Translations under genes and position numbers: made by a program
The notes under the pieces: generated by a model
Seen by the model: the letters and a program-made list of their open reading frames with translations, nothing else
Told to the model about the DNA's origin: nothing
Database searches by the model: none
From: Streptomyces djakartensis
GTDB lineage: Bacteria; Actinomycetota; Actinomycetes; Streptomycetales; Streptomycetaceae
NCBI RefSeq assembly: GCF_014651075.1
Contig: NZ_BMWE01000031.1
Location: forward strand, 1-57,026
Direction: 5' to 3'
Length of the DNA: 57,026 nucleotides
Shown here: positions 40,721 through 49,270 of the stretch, piece after piece
Position numbering within the stretch: the stretch's first letter is position 1
How the letters are laid out: the number at the start of each line of letters is the position of its first letter

Positions 40721-42912
40721 CGGGCGGCCCTCCCGCCCACCGGCTGCTGGGGCGTGCCGCTGCCCGGCAGCCCCACCGCGCCGGTGCGCCGGAGCTTCTG
40801 CCAGCGCAGTCGGCCCCCGGTGAGCGCGGTGATCCAGGACTGCAGGAGGACGACGTACATGAGCTGGCGGTAGAGGATCTGCTGAAGCGGGAGCGAGATC
40901 AGATGGGTCATGGGTTCCTTGTCCAGATGGAACGCGTAGGCCGCGCACACCCCTTGCACGGCGAGGACGCCCAGCCAGGCGCCGATGGTCTTCTCCGTCG
41001 GGCCGAACACCAGCCCGTACAGCAGGAACACGTCGATCAGCGGGGCCAGCAGCGGCGCCACGACCATGAACATCGACACCAGCGGCAGGCCCACCCGGCC
41101 GAAGCGTCCCGAGTGGCCCCGGTCGAGCAGGGACCGCCGGTGCTTCCAGATCGCCTGCATCGTGCCGTAGGACCAGCGGTAGCGCTGGGACCACAACTGC
41201 TGCACCGACTCCGGGGCCTCGGTCCAGGCGATGGCCTTCTCCGCGTACACCACGTGCCAGCCGTCGCGGTGCATGGCCATGGTGATGTCGGTGTCCTCGG
41301 CGAGCGTGTCCTCGCTCATGCCTCCGACGCGTTCCAGGGCGCTGCGGCGGAAGGCGCCGACCGCGCCGGGGATCGTCGGCATGCAGCGCAGCACGTCGTA
41401 CATCCGGCGGTCGAGGTTGAAGCCCATGACGTACTCGATGTGCTGCCAGGCGCCGATGAGCGAGTCGCGGTTGCCGACCTTGGCGTTGCCGGCGACGGCG
41501 CCCACCCGCGGGTCGCCGAAGGGCTGCACCAGTTCGCGGACCGTGGCCGGTTCGAAGACGGTGTCGCCGTCCATCATCACGATCAGGTCGTACTTGGCGT
41601 TGGCGATGCCCCGGTTGAGGGCGGCGGGCTTGCCCGCGTTGAGCTGGCGCACGACGCGCACGCCGGGCAGGCCGAGGTCCTCGACGATGCGCGCGGTGCC
41701 GTCGCTGGAGCCGTCGTCGATGACCAGCACCTCGATGGGATGGTCGCTCGCGACCAGGGAACGGACCGTCTGCTCGATGCACTTGGCCTCGTTGTAGGCG
41801 GGCACCAGGACGGACACCGGTTCGGTGACGGGTTCTCCCCAGCGGAAGTTCCGGCGCCGGACCCGTCGGGCGTGCGCGATGGACAGGACCAGCATCAGCC
41901 CGAGCCGCGCGAAGACCAGCACCCCGACGACGGCGAGCCCGGCGACGAGAATGTCGGTGATCTTCTCCGAGGCCTGCACGAGGAAGACCCACGCCTCACC
42001 CTTCAGCGACTCCAGCCCGGCGACCGGGGTGTGCGCGCTGGGGGCGTTCAGGGCGGCGGTGAGGGTGTCGAAGCGGTAGCCGGCGCCCTGCAGGCCGGTG
42101 ATGTACCGGTCGAGCGCGGCCACGGTCTGGGAGCGGTCGCCTCCGGAGTCGTGCATCAGCACGATGGCGCCCTGGCCGTTCTTCGGCGTGGAGTTGCGGA
42201 TGATCTCGGCGACCCCGGGCCTGCGCCAGTCCTCGCTGTCGGTGTTGTTGACGACGGTGAGGTAGCCCTTGCTGCCGAGGTACTGGGTCACCGGCCAGGT
42301 GTTGTTGTCGATGTTCTGGGCGAACGACGAGTAGGGCGGGCGGAACAGCGAGGTGCGGATGCCGGCCGCCCCGGCCAGCGCGAGCTGGTTCTGCGACAGC
42401 TCCCAGTCGACGCGGCTCCTGCTCTGCAGTGACAGGTCCGGGTGGTTGAAGGTGTGCAGCCCGATCTCGTGGCCCTCGTCGACCATGCGCTGGACGAGGT
42501 CGGGGTGGCGGGAGGCCATCGTGCCGGTGACGAAGAAGACGGCGCGGGCGTCGTGCTTCTTCAGCACGTCGAGGACCTTGGGGGTCCACCTCGGGTCCGG
42601 CCCGTCGTCGAAGGTCAGCACCAGTTCGCGGTCCGGGAGGTCGAGGCTGGTCGCCCGTCCTTCCCGGGTGTCGATGACGGGCCCGCCCTCGAGGATCTCC
42701 TCGGGGACCCGGTCGCTGGAGGCGGGAGGTCCGACCCGGTGGTCGGCCAGGATCTCGCTGTGCACGTAGCCGCGCAGCATGAGCATCGCCATGAGGGCGG
42801 CCAGGACCAGCAGGGGCAGCAGCAGACGCATGGGCAGGCGGCGGCGCGAGCGGTTGCGGGAGCCGCCACGGTCTGGGGTCGCGCGGCCGGGGCGGGAGGA
42901 GAGAGTTGCCAT
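40717..42912 (-). CDS. matB: MatB-like deacetylase/glycosyltransferase
   Basis: A 731-residue bifunctional membrane protein. One membrane helix near 28-48 precedes a NodB polysaccharide deacetylase (TFDDGPDP at 100-107; metal His pair in HTFNH near 153-157), then a helix and a family 2 glycosyltransferase (SVLVPAYNEAK, DDGSSDGT, MDGDTVFEP, EDTDIT, QRYRW) and further helices. It would polymerise and deacetylate an N-acetylglucosamine-type polymer across the membrane, like PNAG synthases. In Streptomyces MatB with MatA makes a PNAG-like polymer for hyphal aggregation (recalled). ATG start. Confidence 0.88.
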   Translation of the reverse strand: MATLSSRPGRATPDRGGSRNRSRRRLPMRLLLPLLVLAALMAMLMLRGYVHSEILADHRVGPPASSDRVPEEILEGGPVIDTREGRATSLDLPDRELVLTFDDGPDPRWTPKVLDVLKKHDARAVFFVTGTMASRHPDLVQRMVDEGHEIGLHTFNHPDLSLQSRSRVDWELSQNQLALAGAAGIRTSLFRPPYSSFAQNIDNNTWPVTQYLGSKGYLTVVNNTDSEDWRRPGVAEIIRNSTPKNGQGAIVLMHDSGGDRSQTVAALDRYITGLQGAGYRFDTLTAALNAPSAHTPVAGLESLKGEAWVFLVQASEKITDILVAGLAVVGVLVFARLGLMLVLSIAHARRVRRRNFRWGEPVTEPVSVLVPAYNEAKCIEQTVRSLVASDHPIEVLVIDDGSSDGTARIVEDLGLPGVRVVRQLNAGKPAALNRGIANAKYDLIVMMDGDTVFEPATVRELVQPFGDPRVGAVAGNAKVGNRDSLIGAWQHIEYVMGFNLDRRMYDVLRCMPTIPGAVGAFRRSALERVGGMSEDTLAEDTDITMAMHRDGWHVVYAEKAIAWTEAPESVQQLWSQRYRWSYGTMQAIWKHRRSLLDRGHSGRFGRVGLPLVSMFMVVAPLLAPLIDVFLLYGLVFGPTEKTIGAWLGVLAVQGVCAAYAFHLDKEPMTHLISLPLQQILYRQLMYVVLLQSWITALTGGRLRWQKLRRTGAVGLPGSGTPQQPVGGRAAR

Positions 42913-43220
42913 CAGGGGTGGGACTCCGGGGTGGTGCGGGGACGGTGTGCCCGCGGCTGAGGCGGGCGGCGGGCCTGGGCCTTTCACGGCGGTCGGCCGA
43001 GCGGGGCGGACCGGGTGACGGATGCCGTCGGCGGGTGCGGGCGGAGGTGTGGCGGCCCTGAGCCGGCCGGCACGGGTGGTCCGGCGGGGGCGCGGTAGCG
43101 CGGTCCGGCCGGGCGCGGCAAGACAGCTGAACGTCGGCGGGGCCGGTCCGCCTGACGACGTGTCTGACCGACAGCCGTCAGGCGTGCCGGCCCTGGACGA
43201 CCGGCCGGCCTGCGGGGCGG
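42913..43220. other. Gap between matB-like and matA-like genes
   Basis: A 308-bp stretch with no supported gene. A weak inverted repeat CTGAC/GTCAG is seen near 43164-43182. It probably holds the end of the matA-like transcript and the promoter or leader for the matB-like gene. Confidence 0.35.
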
Positions 43221-44318
43221 CTACGCGGCAGGTGACTCGGTGACCGGCTGGGGCTGCGCGGCCGGATCGTCGGCGACCGGCTGGGGCTCCGCCGGGCCGT
43301 TGGCGACCGGGCCGGTGTCGCCGCCGTCGCCGGTGCCCGTGGTGACGGTCGGCTCGGGCGTGGGTTCGGTCGTCGGCGTCGGGGCGGTGGCGGGTGTGGC
43401 CGGCGGGTCCGCCGGCTTGCTCGGGGTCGGGTCGGTGACGCCGGTGCCGGGGGCCGGTGAGGTGCGGGTCGTGGTCGGCGAGGGCTTGGCGGTGGTGCCG
43501 CGACGGCCGGGGTCCGCGGCGTCCGCGGGTGCCGCGGGTGCCGCGGGCCGGCCGGCGCTCACGCCGGGCGAGGGTGCGCCGACCTCGTCGGTGGTCGGAG
43601 TGCTGCCCGGGGTCGTGGCCCCGGTGCCGGCGCTCGGTGCCGACTGCTCCGGCTGGGGCGGTGTGTCGACCTGCCCCGCCGGCTGGTCCTCCTTCTGCCC
43701 CGGCACGGGCAGCCAGGGCGCGTTGGAGTTGCCCGACAGCAGCGTGGCGACGATGACGACGGCGTAAACCCCGCAGGCCAGCGCGACGGCCATGCCGATC
43801 CGGCGGAAGCGGCGGCTGCGGCGGCCGGACTCGTCGACGAACACGGGCCGGTCGGCGGCGGTCTCGGGGGTGCCGGCGCCTTCGTTGTCCTGCCGGAGGA
43901 ACCCGTCACCGAGCACTACGGCGTCGAGTTGGACGGTGACCTCGTGCGGGTCATGGGTGTGCTCGGCGGGGCCGTCGTCCGGCGGGGCGGTCCCGGCCGG
44001 CTGGGCGTCGGCGGGGCCGTCGTCCGGCGGGGCGGTCCCGGCCGGCTGGGCGTCCTCCTGCCAGGGGTCACGAACGGCGGGCACGGCCGGGGCTTCCGGG
44101 GCGGGCGAACCGGCCCTGCCCTCGCTCTGCCGGGGGATGCCGCGCAGATTCTCCGTCCCGGCGGGGAGCCGGCCGCCGGTCGCCCGGACGTCGCTCCCGG
44201 CGAAGACCTGCGTGGCCCCCCGGTGCCGGACTCTGCCGTCGGAGGAGAGTTCACGGGTCGTCAACGCGACCTCGGGCCATTCAGGTTGGGCGTCTTCTCG
44301 CCACTTTTTCACGCGCAC
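43221..44318 (-). CDS. matA: MatA-like single-pass membrane protein
   Basis: A 365-residue protein. The first ~165 residues are polar, with a 15-residue tandem repeat (AQPAGTAPPDDGPA). One membrane helix near 172-194 (MAVALACGVYAVVIVATLLS) follows a basic stop-transfer stretch (GRRSRRFRRIG). The outer ~165 residues are Pro/Thr/Ala-rich, wall-spanning in look. No enzyme motif is seen. Its place just upstream of the deacetylase/glycosyltransferase matches MatA of the Streptomyces aggregation cluster; the name rests on this context. The nearest start is GTG at 44318, with a second GTG two codons on. Confidence 0.68.
   Translation of the reverse strand: MRVKKWREDAQPEWPEVALTTRELSSDGRVRHRGATQVFAGSDVRATGGRLPAGTENLRGIPRQSEGRAGSPAPEAPAVPAVRDPWQEDAQPAGTAPPDDGPADAQPAGTAPPDDGPAEHTHDPHEVTVQLDAVVLGDGFLRQDNEGAGTPETAADRPVFVDESGRRSRRFRRIGMAVALACGVYAVVIVATLLSGNSNAPWLPVPGQKEDQPAGQVDTPPQPEQSAPSAGTGATTPGSTPTTDEVGAPSPGVSAGRPAAPAAPADAADPGRRGTTAKPSPTTTRTSPAPGTGVTDPTPSKPADPPATPATAPTPTTEPTPEPTVTTGTGDGGDTGPVANGPAEPQPVADDPAAQPQPVTESPAA
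43964..44053. repeat. 45-bp tandem repeat in matA-like gene
   Basis: Two copies of a 45-bp unit (43964-44008, 44009-44053), identical or nearly so, encode the doubled 15-residue unit in the cytoplasmic domain. It keeps frame, suggesting a recent duplication that may vary in number between strains. Confidence 0.8.
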
Positions 44319-44546
44319 GCACTTCCCCCCACGGGATGGTCCAGGTGCGCGTACGACCTGAGCACTCGTCGTCGGATCCGGGCCCCCACCCGTCCCGAGC
44401 GCCCCCTTTTACCACAATGTGCTCAGGAGTCGAATGTAGCGCACGCGCAGGTTTTGTGCGGACCGCGTGCCGAATCGTGTCAATCGTGGGACTCTGCGCG
44501 GACATCGTCCGTGGCCGGAACTCACCCCGGGAGGGGCCGGTGACCG

Positions 44547-45554
44547 TCAGGCCCCGGCCCCCCTCTGAGGCCCGTCGCCCTGCCCCGTCGCCCCGCCACC
44601 GGGGATCTCCCCACCGGCGGGTTCCTTCGGTGGCGTCTGCCCCACGCGGTGCCGCGGCACCGTTCGTACGGGCGGACGGGTCAGCGTGATCTGACGGACG
44701 ACCTGCTGGAAGCAGGCCAGCGCCGCCAGCCCCGGCAGAGCCGCCGCGACGGTGCCGAGGACCGTCCTGGGTGCCTGGGCGACACACAGGAGCACGGCGA
44801 CACAGGAGAAGACCAGGACCACGCACCAGGAGTGCACGGCACGTCGCTGGTGGAGCGCGGCCCGCAGGACGGACAGGGAGGCCACCAGCCAGGGCCCGTA
44901 CACCAGCAGGGGCCACCAGGCGCGGAGGCCTGTGGCCGCGGGGGACACGGCGACGAGGCGCAGTGGGTCGTAGGCGACCATGCCGCTCAGGAGGCTCACG
45001 GCGGAGGCGGCGACGGCCGCCATGGCTGCGACGAGGAAGCTGGTGGTGCGGAGCAGGCCCGGCGCCTTGCGGGTCCGGACCTTGCGGTGACGCCGGGGGA
45101 GGTCCCGCACGGGCGGCAGTTCCTCGGTGATGTCCTGCAGCCGCCTCATGTGGCCGTCCGGGGCGACGTCCGCAGCCCCGGCCCGCGCCTCGTCGCGAGG
45201 GGCGGGAATCCTCGGCCCCGGCTCCTCGTCCCGGACCCGTCCGTACTCTTCGCGGACCTGCCCGTATTCTCCGCGGGACTGTCCGTGCTCCCCGCGGACC
45301 TGCCCGTGCTCCCCGCGGACCTGCCCGTATTCTCCGCGGGACTGTCCGTATTCCCCGCGGACCTGCCCGTATCCTCCGCGGGTCTGCCCCTGCTCTCCGT
45401 GGCCCTGCCGGTGTTCCCCGAGGGCCTCCTCGAGGATGAACGCCAGTTCCTCGGCCGGGTCCCAGGTCGGGTCCGGCGGCGTGAGGGGTGTCACGAAATC
45501 CCGTGTCGGGGCCCGGTGCCGCCCGGTGCCGCCCTCGATTCCCTTGTCGTACAT
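44547..45554 (-). CDS. DUF2637 membrane protein with heptad repeats
   Basis: A 335-residue protein. The N-terminal part carries seven or eight units of GQVRGEY/GQSRGEH, roughly residues 49-111, forming a highly charged tract. Four membrane segments follow (TTSFLVAAMAAVAASAVSLLSG, WWPLLVYGPWLVASLSVLRAA, WCVVLVFSCVAVLLCVAQ, TVAAALPGLAALACF), matching the DUF2637 family, which includes plasmid-spread (Spd)-like proteins of Streptomyces. Function here is unknown. The ATG lies 12 bp after the small gene upstream, so the two are probably one operon. The repeat could bind nucleic acid, but this is only a guess. Confidence 0.78.
   Translation of the reverse strand: MYDKGIEGGTGRHRAPTRDFVTPLTPPDPTWDPAEELAFILEEALGEHRQGHGEQGQTRGGYGQVRGEYGQSRGEYGQVRGEHGQVRGEHGQSRGEYGQVREEYGRVRDEEPGPRIPAPRDEARAGAADVAPDGHMRRLQDITEELPPVRDLPRRHRKVRTRKAPGLLRTTSFLVAAMAAVAASAVSLLSGMVAYDPLRLVAVSPAATGLRAWWPLLVYGPWLVASLSVLRAALHQRRAVHSWCVVLVFSCVAVLLCVAQAPRTVLGTVAAALPGLAALACFQQVVRQITLTRPPVRTVPRHRVGQTPPKEPAGGEIPGGGATGQGDGPQRGAGA
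45222..45410. repeat. 21-bp tandem repeats in DUF2637 gene
   Basis: About eight to nine imperfect 21-bp units (core CCGCGGACCTGCCCGTA on the plus strand) encode the seven-residue repeats. The unit length being a multiple of three keeps the frame, so copy number can change without loss of function. It has no spacers of unique sequence, so it is not a CRISPR array. Confidence 0.85.
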
Positions 45555-45566
45555 ATGCAGGCCCGA

Positions 45567-45812
45567 CTATTCCGCGAGCGCGAAAGCGGGCCGTTCCGTC
45601 GCACTGCTCCACCGTCGGGCGAGATCGCTCTGCAGCACGCTCATGGCGTCGAGGAAGTCGCGCAGCACCGGCTCGGTCACCTGCAACGTGACCGGGCAAC
45701 CGCCTTTAGTCAGTGTGCCGTTGACTGTGGCCGACGAGTGCGCCGGAGCGGGGATGTAGATGTAGGGGCCGAGCGTTACCGCCCACCCGTCTTTCCTGGT
45801 CGCCTCGGTCAT
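45567..45812 (-). CDS. Small conserved hypothetical protein
   Basis: An 81-residue protein of unknown function. Pattern: a beta-rich first half (WAVTLGPYIYIPAPAH, GTLTKGGCPVTLQV) and a helical tail (LRDFLDAMSVLQSDLARRW). One cysteine. ATG at 45812 with no obvious ribosome binding site, so possibly leaderless. The DUF2637 gene follows after 12 bp and is probably coupled. It lies between that gene and the tmRNA. Confidence 0.65.
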   Translation of the reverse strand: MTEATRKDGWAVTLGPYIYIPAPAHSSATVNGTLTKGGCPVTLQVTEPVLRDFLDAMSVLQSDLARRWSSATERPAFALAE

Positions 45813-45977
45813 GTACCGACTAACCGTCGGCCTACTTCACCGGATGCGCGGCAAACGAGTGAAGGATTTCCCCGTTGAGCATCTTTTCCATGTGCCATTA
45901 GGGCTCTCCATATCTCTGTATGAAAAGCAGCAAACAGTCATTTCCCCTGCTGCGGGATCGCGGTCGCCGCATGACAA

Positions 45978-46007
45978 AGGCCCCGCCGCTCCTGAGCGAC
46001 GGGGCCT
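45978..46007 (-). terminator. ssrA terminator
   Basis: AGGCCCCG (45978-45985) and CGCTC (45987-45991) pair with GAGCG (45994-45998) and CGGGGCCT (46000-46007), with one C/A mismatch. On the minus strand it ends CCTTTG. It lies 19 bp after the tmRNA 3' end. Confidence 0.75.
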
Positions 46008-46025
46008 GTGCCCACATGGGATGAG

Positions 46026-46427
46026 TGGAGATGGCGGGAATCGAACCCGCGTCCAACGGTGCGGAACCAGGGCTTCTCCGTGTGCAGTCGGCTGTGCTTT
46101 TCTCGGCCCCGGAGATCACGCCGACAAGTCTCCGACGGGCCCAGTCACTGTGTGGTTTCCCTCTTCACCCCGTGACCGGGATCGAGGTTTAGTTCCCTAG
46201 ATGATGCCAGGATCCGGGTCGGGAACACCCCCGGGCTGACACTCCCTTTAAGTAGGGGAGCCGCTGCTCGCTACCTGAAGATCAGGCAGCGAGGGCGAGC
46301 TCGCCCTGGGAGACAGATCGCTTGGAATTGGCGATTATTTTTCTCGGCCTGTGGTTTACGAGATCATGGCCGCTTCCTCGACACGCTTCCCCTGCTTCGA
46401 CAGCCGCTGTCGAAACCGATCATCCCC
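46026..46427 (-). ncRNA. ssrA: Transfer-messenger RNA
   Basis: A ~402-nt tmRNA that frees stalled ribosomes and tags their products. The 5' end GGGGATG (complement of 46427-46421) pairs with CATCTCC at the 3' end (complement of 46033-46027); the T-arm GCGGGTTCGATTCCCGC is clear, and the CCA is not encoded. The tag frame occupies 46332-46282: resume codon GCC, giving ANSKRSVSQGELALAA and then TGA. The ending LALAA is the standard ClpXP-type degron. The smpB gene lies upstream on the same strand. Confidence 0.95.
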
Positions 46428-46547
46428 ATGTTGATTTTTCAACCTGCCCCGCGAGGGGGCCCGCACCCGCTGTGAGGTGCAGGTGCCATCGTACGTGACC
46501 AACGCCCGACCATGCCACCGTATTCCCCCGAGCCGGGACCTTACGCC

Positions 46548-47027
46548 CTACGCCCGGGCCTTCCGGCGGACGGCCGAGATCGCCCGCTCGGTCTCGCGCC
46601 GGTCCTGCTTCTCGCGGAGCGCCTGGCGCTTGTCGTACTCCTTCTTGCCCTTCGCCAGCGCGATCTCGACCTTGGCGCGGCCGTCCTTGAAGTACAGCGC
46701 GAGGGGCACGATGGTGTGGCCCGTCTCCTGGGACTTGGCCTCCAGCTTGTCGATCTCGGCGCGGTGCAGGAGCAGCTTCCGCTTGCGCCGGGCGCTGTGG
46801 TTGGTCCAGGTGCCCTGGCTGTACTCGGGCACGTGCACGTTGTGCAGCCACGCCTCGTGCCCGTCCATCTGCACGAAGCCGTCGGCCAGCGACGCTCGTC
46901 CCTGGCGCAGTGACTTCACCTCGGTCCCGGTGAGGACCAGGCCGGCCTCGTAGGTGTCGACGATGAGGTAGTCGTGCCGCGCCTTCTTGTTCTGCGCGAT
47001 CAGCTTGCGCCCTTTTTCCTTAGCCAT
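46548..47027 (-). CDS. smpB: tmRNA-binding protein SmpB
   Basis: A 159-residue partner of tmRNA: binds its tRNA-like domain and mimics the codon-anticodon duplex on the ribosome. Marks: IAQNKKARHDYLIVDTYEAGLVL, GTEVKSLRQGRASL, HVPEYSQGTW, and a Lys/Arg-rich tail (KEYDKRQALREKQDRRETER) that enters the mRNA channel. ATG at 47027, where the opening AKEKGRKLI is standard. It precedes ssrA by 120 bp and follows the S41 peptidase gene by 46 bp, the common actinobacterial order. Confidence 0.97.
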   Translation of the reverse strand: MAKEKGRKLIAQNKKARHDYLIVDTYEAGLVLTGTEVKSLRQGRASLADGFVQMDGHEAWLHNVHVPEYSQGTWTNHSARRKRKLLLHRAEIDKLEAKSQETGHTIVPLALYFKDGRAKVEIALAKGKKEYDKRQALREKQDRRETERAISAVRRKARA

Positions 47028-47073
47028 AGTGCCGCCCATTTTCGCACTACGGAGGGGGCCTGCGGGAAGTCGA

Positions 47074-48243
47074 TTACGAAGGGGCCGCGAGACCGCGCAG
47101 CACCGTCTCGGCTCGCCGGAGGGCGCCTTCGTCTGCCTCCAGGTCGGGCGTGATGCCCCGGCCGTCGACCCCGCGGCCCGAAGGGGTGCGGTAGTGCCCG
47201 ACGGTCAGCTCCGCGACGGAGCCGTCGGGCAGCCGGCTCGGCATCTGGACCGAGCCCTTGCCGAAGGTCCGCGAACCCACGACGAGGGCCCGTCCCCTGT
47301 CCTGGACGGCGCCGGTGAGGAGTTCGGCCGCGCTCATCGTGCCGCCGTCGACCAGGGCGACCAGGGGTCTCGTCGTGTCGCCGCCGGACTCGGCGTGCAG
47401 GGCACGCTGCTCGCCGTCGACGTCGTACGTGGCGACCAGGCCGCCGTCGAGGAAGGCGGAGGCGGCGGTGACGGCCTCGGTGACCAGGCCGCCGGAGTTG
47501 CCGCGCAGGTCGAGGACGACGCCGGCACCGGGCGGGGCCTGCCGGACGGCCTCGCGGACCTGGTCGCCGGAGCCCTTGGTGAAGGTGTCGACCCGGATGA
47601 GGGTGACGGAGCCGGGCAGCTCCCGCACGGTGACCGAGTCCGCGGACAGCTGGGCACGGCGCAGGGTCTCGGTCCACGCACGCGTACCGCGTTCCAGGCC
47701 GAGGCGGACGGTGGTGCCGGCCGGTGCGTCGGTGGCGTCCCCGCGCAGTAACGAGACGACCTCGGTGACGGGCCGGCCGTCGGTCTTCCGGCCGTCGACG
47801 CTGCGCAGCAGGTCCCCGGGCCGGATCCCGGCGGTGGCGGCGGGCGAGCCGGCGCGCACCTTCGTCACCTCGATACGGCCGTCACGTGCGCTGCGCGCCC
47901 ACAGTCCGACGCCGGTGTACTGGCCGTCGAGGGCCTGCTCGAACTCCTCGTACTCGCCCTCGGAGTAGACGGCCCCCCAGCGGTCGCCGCTGCGGCTGAC
48001 GGCACGCTTCGCGGCCTCCATGGGGGACTTGCCGTCGGCCATGGCCTCCTCGGCCGCCCTCGCGACGTCCGCGTGGTGCCCGGCAGGGACGGTCGAACGG
48101 GCCTCGTCCGGCGCGGACTTGCGGTCGGCCGGCGGGAAGGCCCCGGTGGCCGCGCCGGCGACGAGCACGCTCGTGAACAGCAAGGTCAGGGCGGCCCCTC
48201 GGCGGATGCGGTGGGGCTGACAGAACGGGTCACGGCCTGACAT
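47074..48243 (-). CDS. S41 C-terminal processing peptidase
   Basis: A 389-residue membrane-anchored or secreted serine peptidase. N-terminal hydrophobic segment ~16-35, PDZ domain ~110-185 (GVGLWARSARDG, PGDLLRSVDGRKT), then the S41 core. The Ser-Lys pair is Ser304 in GGTMSAAELL and Lys329 in TFGKGSVQ. Such Ctp peptidases trim envelope proteins and often affect wall hydrolases. The ATG at 48243 follows the ftsX terminator hairpin. Its place with ftsEX and smpB is well conserved in actinobacteria and suggests a link to cell-wall remodelling. Confidence 0.94.
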   Translation of the reverse strand: MSGRDPFCQPHRIRRGAALTLLFTSVLVAGAATGAFPPADRKSAPDEARSTVPAGHHADVARAAEEAMADGKSPMEAAKRAVSRSGDRWGAVYSEGEYEEFEQALDGQYTGVGLWARSARDGRIEVTKVRAGSPAATAGIRPGDLLRSVDGRKTDGRPVTEVVSLLRGDATDAPAGTTVRLGLERGTRAWTETLRRAQLSADSVTVRELPGSVTLIRVDTFTKGSGDQVREAVRQAPPGAGVVLDLRGNSGGLVTEAVTAASAFLDGGLVATYDVDGEQRALHAESGGDTTRPLVALVDGGTMSAAELLTGAVQDRGRALVVGSRTFGKGSVQMPSRLPDGSVAELTVGHYRTPSGRGVDGRGITPDLEADEGALRRAETVLRGLAAPS

Positions 48244-48266
48244 GCCGGTGAGTCTAGGACAGACCG

Positions 48267-48300
48267 AAGGGCCGTACGGTCGCTTGTCCGTACGGCCCTT
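48267..48300 (-). terminator. ftsX terminator hairpin
   Basis: AAGGGCCGTACGG (48267-48279) pairs perfectly with CCGTACGGCCCTT (48288-48300) around an eight-base loop, 11 bp after the ftsX stop and just before the S41 peptidase start. Confidence 0.8.
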
Positions 48301-48311
48301 GTTGGGATGCG

Positions 48312-49229
48312 TCACACCTTCAAGTACTTGCGCAGCGCGAAGAACGCGGCCAACGCGGGCATCAGCAGACTCGTCGCGAGGATGAGCGGCAGATACTTCA
48401 GCACCGCGTCCCATCCGATGAAGTTGATCAAGCTCAGCTTCTGCGACAGGGCGAGTCCGTGGTCGATGATGAAGTATCTGGCGGTCACCAGGAAGGCGCA
48501 CGCGAGGGTGCCGCCGATGAGCCCGGCGACCGCGGCCTCCATGATGAACGGCGCCTGGATGTAGAAGCCCGAGGCGCCGACCAGGCGCATGATGCCGGTC
48601 TCACGCCGCCGGCTGAACGCCGAGACGCGCACGGTGTTGACGATCAGCATCAGCGCGACGACGAGCATGAGCGCCATCACCGCCCGCGCGGCCCAGTTCA
48701 TACCGTTGAGCAGCTCGAACAGATTGTCCAGGATGCCCTTTTGGTCCTGAACGGACTGCACGCCGTCCCGGCCGTCGAAGGCGGTCGCGATGACCTGGTA
48801 CTTCTGCGGGTCCTTCAGTTTGATGCGGTACGACTCCTGCATCTGGTCCGGCGTGAGGGAGCTGGCCAGCGGGGAGTCGCCGAACTGCTCCTTGTAGTGC
48901 TTGTACGCCTGGTCCTGCGACTCGTACGTGACCGTCTGGACGACGCCCATCTTGTCGAGGTCGGCCTTGATCTGCTGCTTCTGGTCGTCCGTGACGGCGC
49001 CCTTGGCGCAGTTCGGGTCCGACTCGGCGTCGCTCTTGTTGCAGAGGAAGATGGAGACGTTGACCTTGTCGTACCAGTAGCCCTTCATGGTGCTGACCTG
49101 GTCGCTCATCAGGAGCGACCCGCCGAACAGGGCGAGCGACAGGGCGACGGAGACGATGACGGCGAAGGTCATCGTCAGGTTGCGGCGGAGACCGACGCCG
49201 ATCTCCGACAGGACGAACTGGGCGCGCAT
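48312..49229 (-). CDS. ftsX: Cell division ABC permease FtsX
   Basis: A 305-residue membrane protein. First helix about 20-45 (TMTFAVIVSVALSLALFGGSLLM), a large outer loop of ~150 residues with two cysteines (FLCNKSDAESDPNCAKG), then three more helices and the RRRETGIMRLVGASGFYI loop. In FtsEX the outer loop activates peptidoglycan hydrolases in response to ATP hydrolysis by FtsE. ATG start, 41 bp after ftsE, so they form one operon. The cysteine pair, like that of mycobacterial FtsX, could form a disulfide. Confidence 0.95.
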   Translation of the reverse strand: MRAQFVLSEIGVGLRRNLTMTFAVIVSVALSLALFGGSLLMSDQVSTMKGYWYDKVNVSIFLCNKSDAESDPNCAKGAVTDDQKQQIKADLDKMGVVQTVTYESQDQAYKHYKEQFGDSPLASSLTPDQMQESYRIKLKDPQKYQVIATAFDGRDGVQSVQDQKGILDNLFELLNGMNWAARAVMALMLVVALMLIVNTVRVSAFSRRRETGIMRLVGASGFYIQAPFIMEAAVAGLIGGTLACAFLVTARYFIIDHGLALSQKLSLINFIGWDAVLKYLPLILATSLLMPALAAFFALRKYLKV

Positions 49230-49270
49230 GGCGGCTGGTTATGCCTTTCCGTGGATCTCGGGGTGCGGTC

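Noticed and set aside
45222..45410. CRISPR-like array
   Set aside because: The repeats are directly tandem, without unique spacers, and lie inside a coding frame.
45811..46200. Plus-strand reading frame over the tmRNA region
   Set aside because: It overlaps the well-supported tmRNA on the other strand and has no protein likeness.
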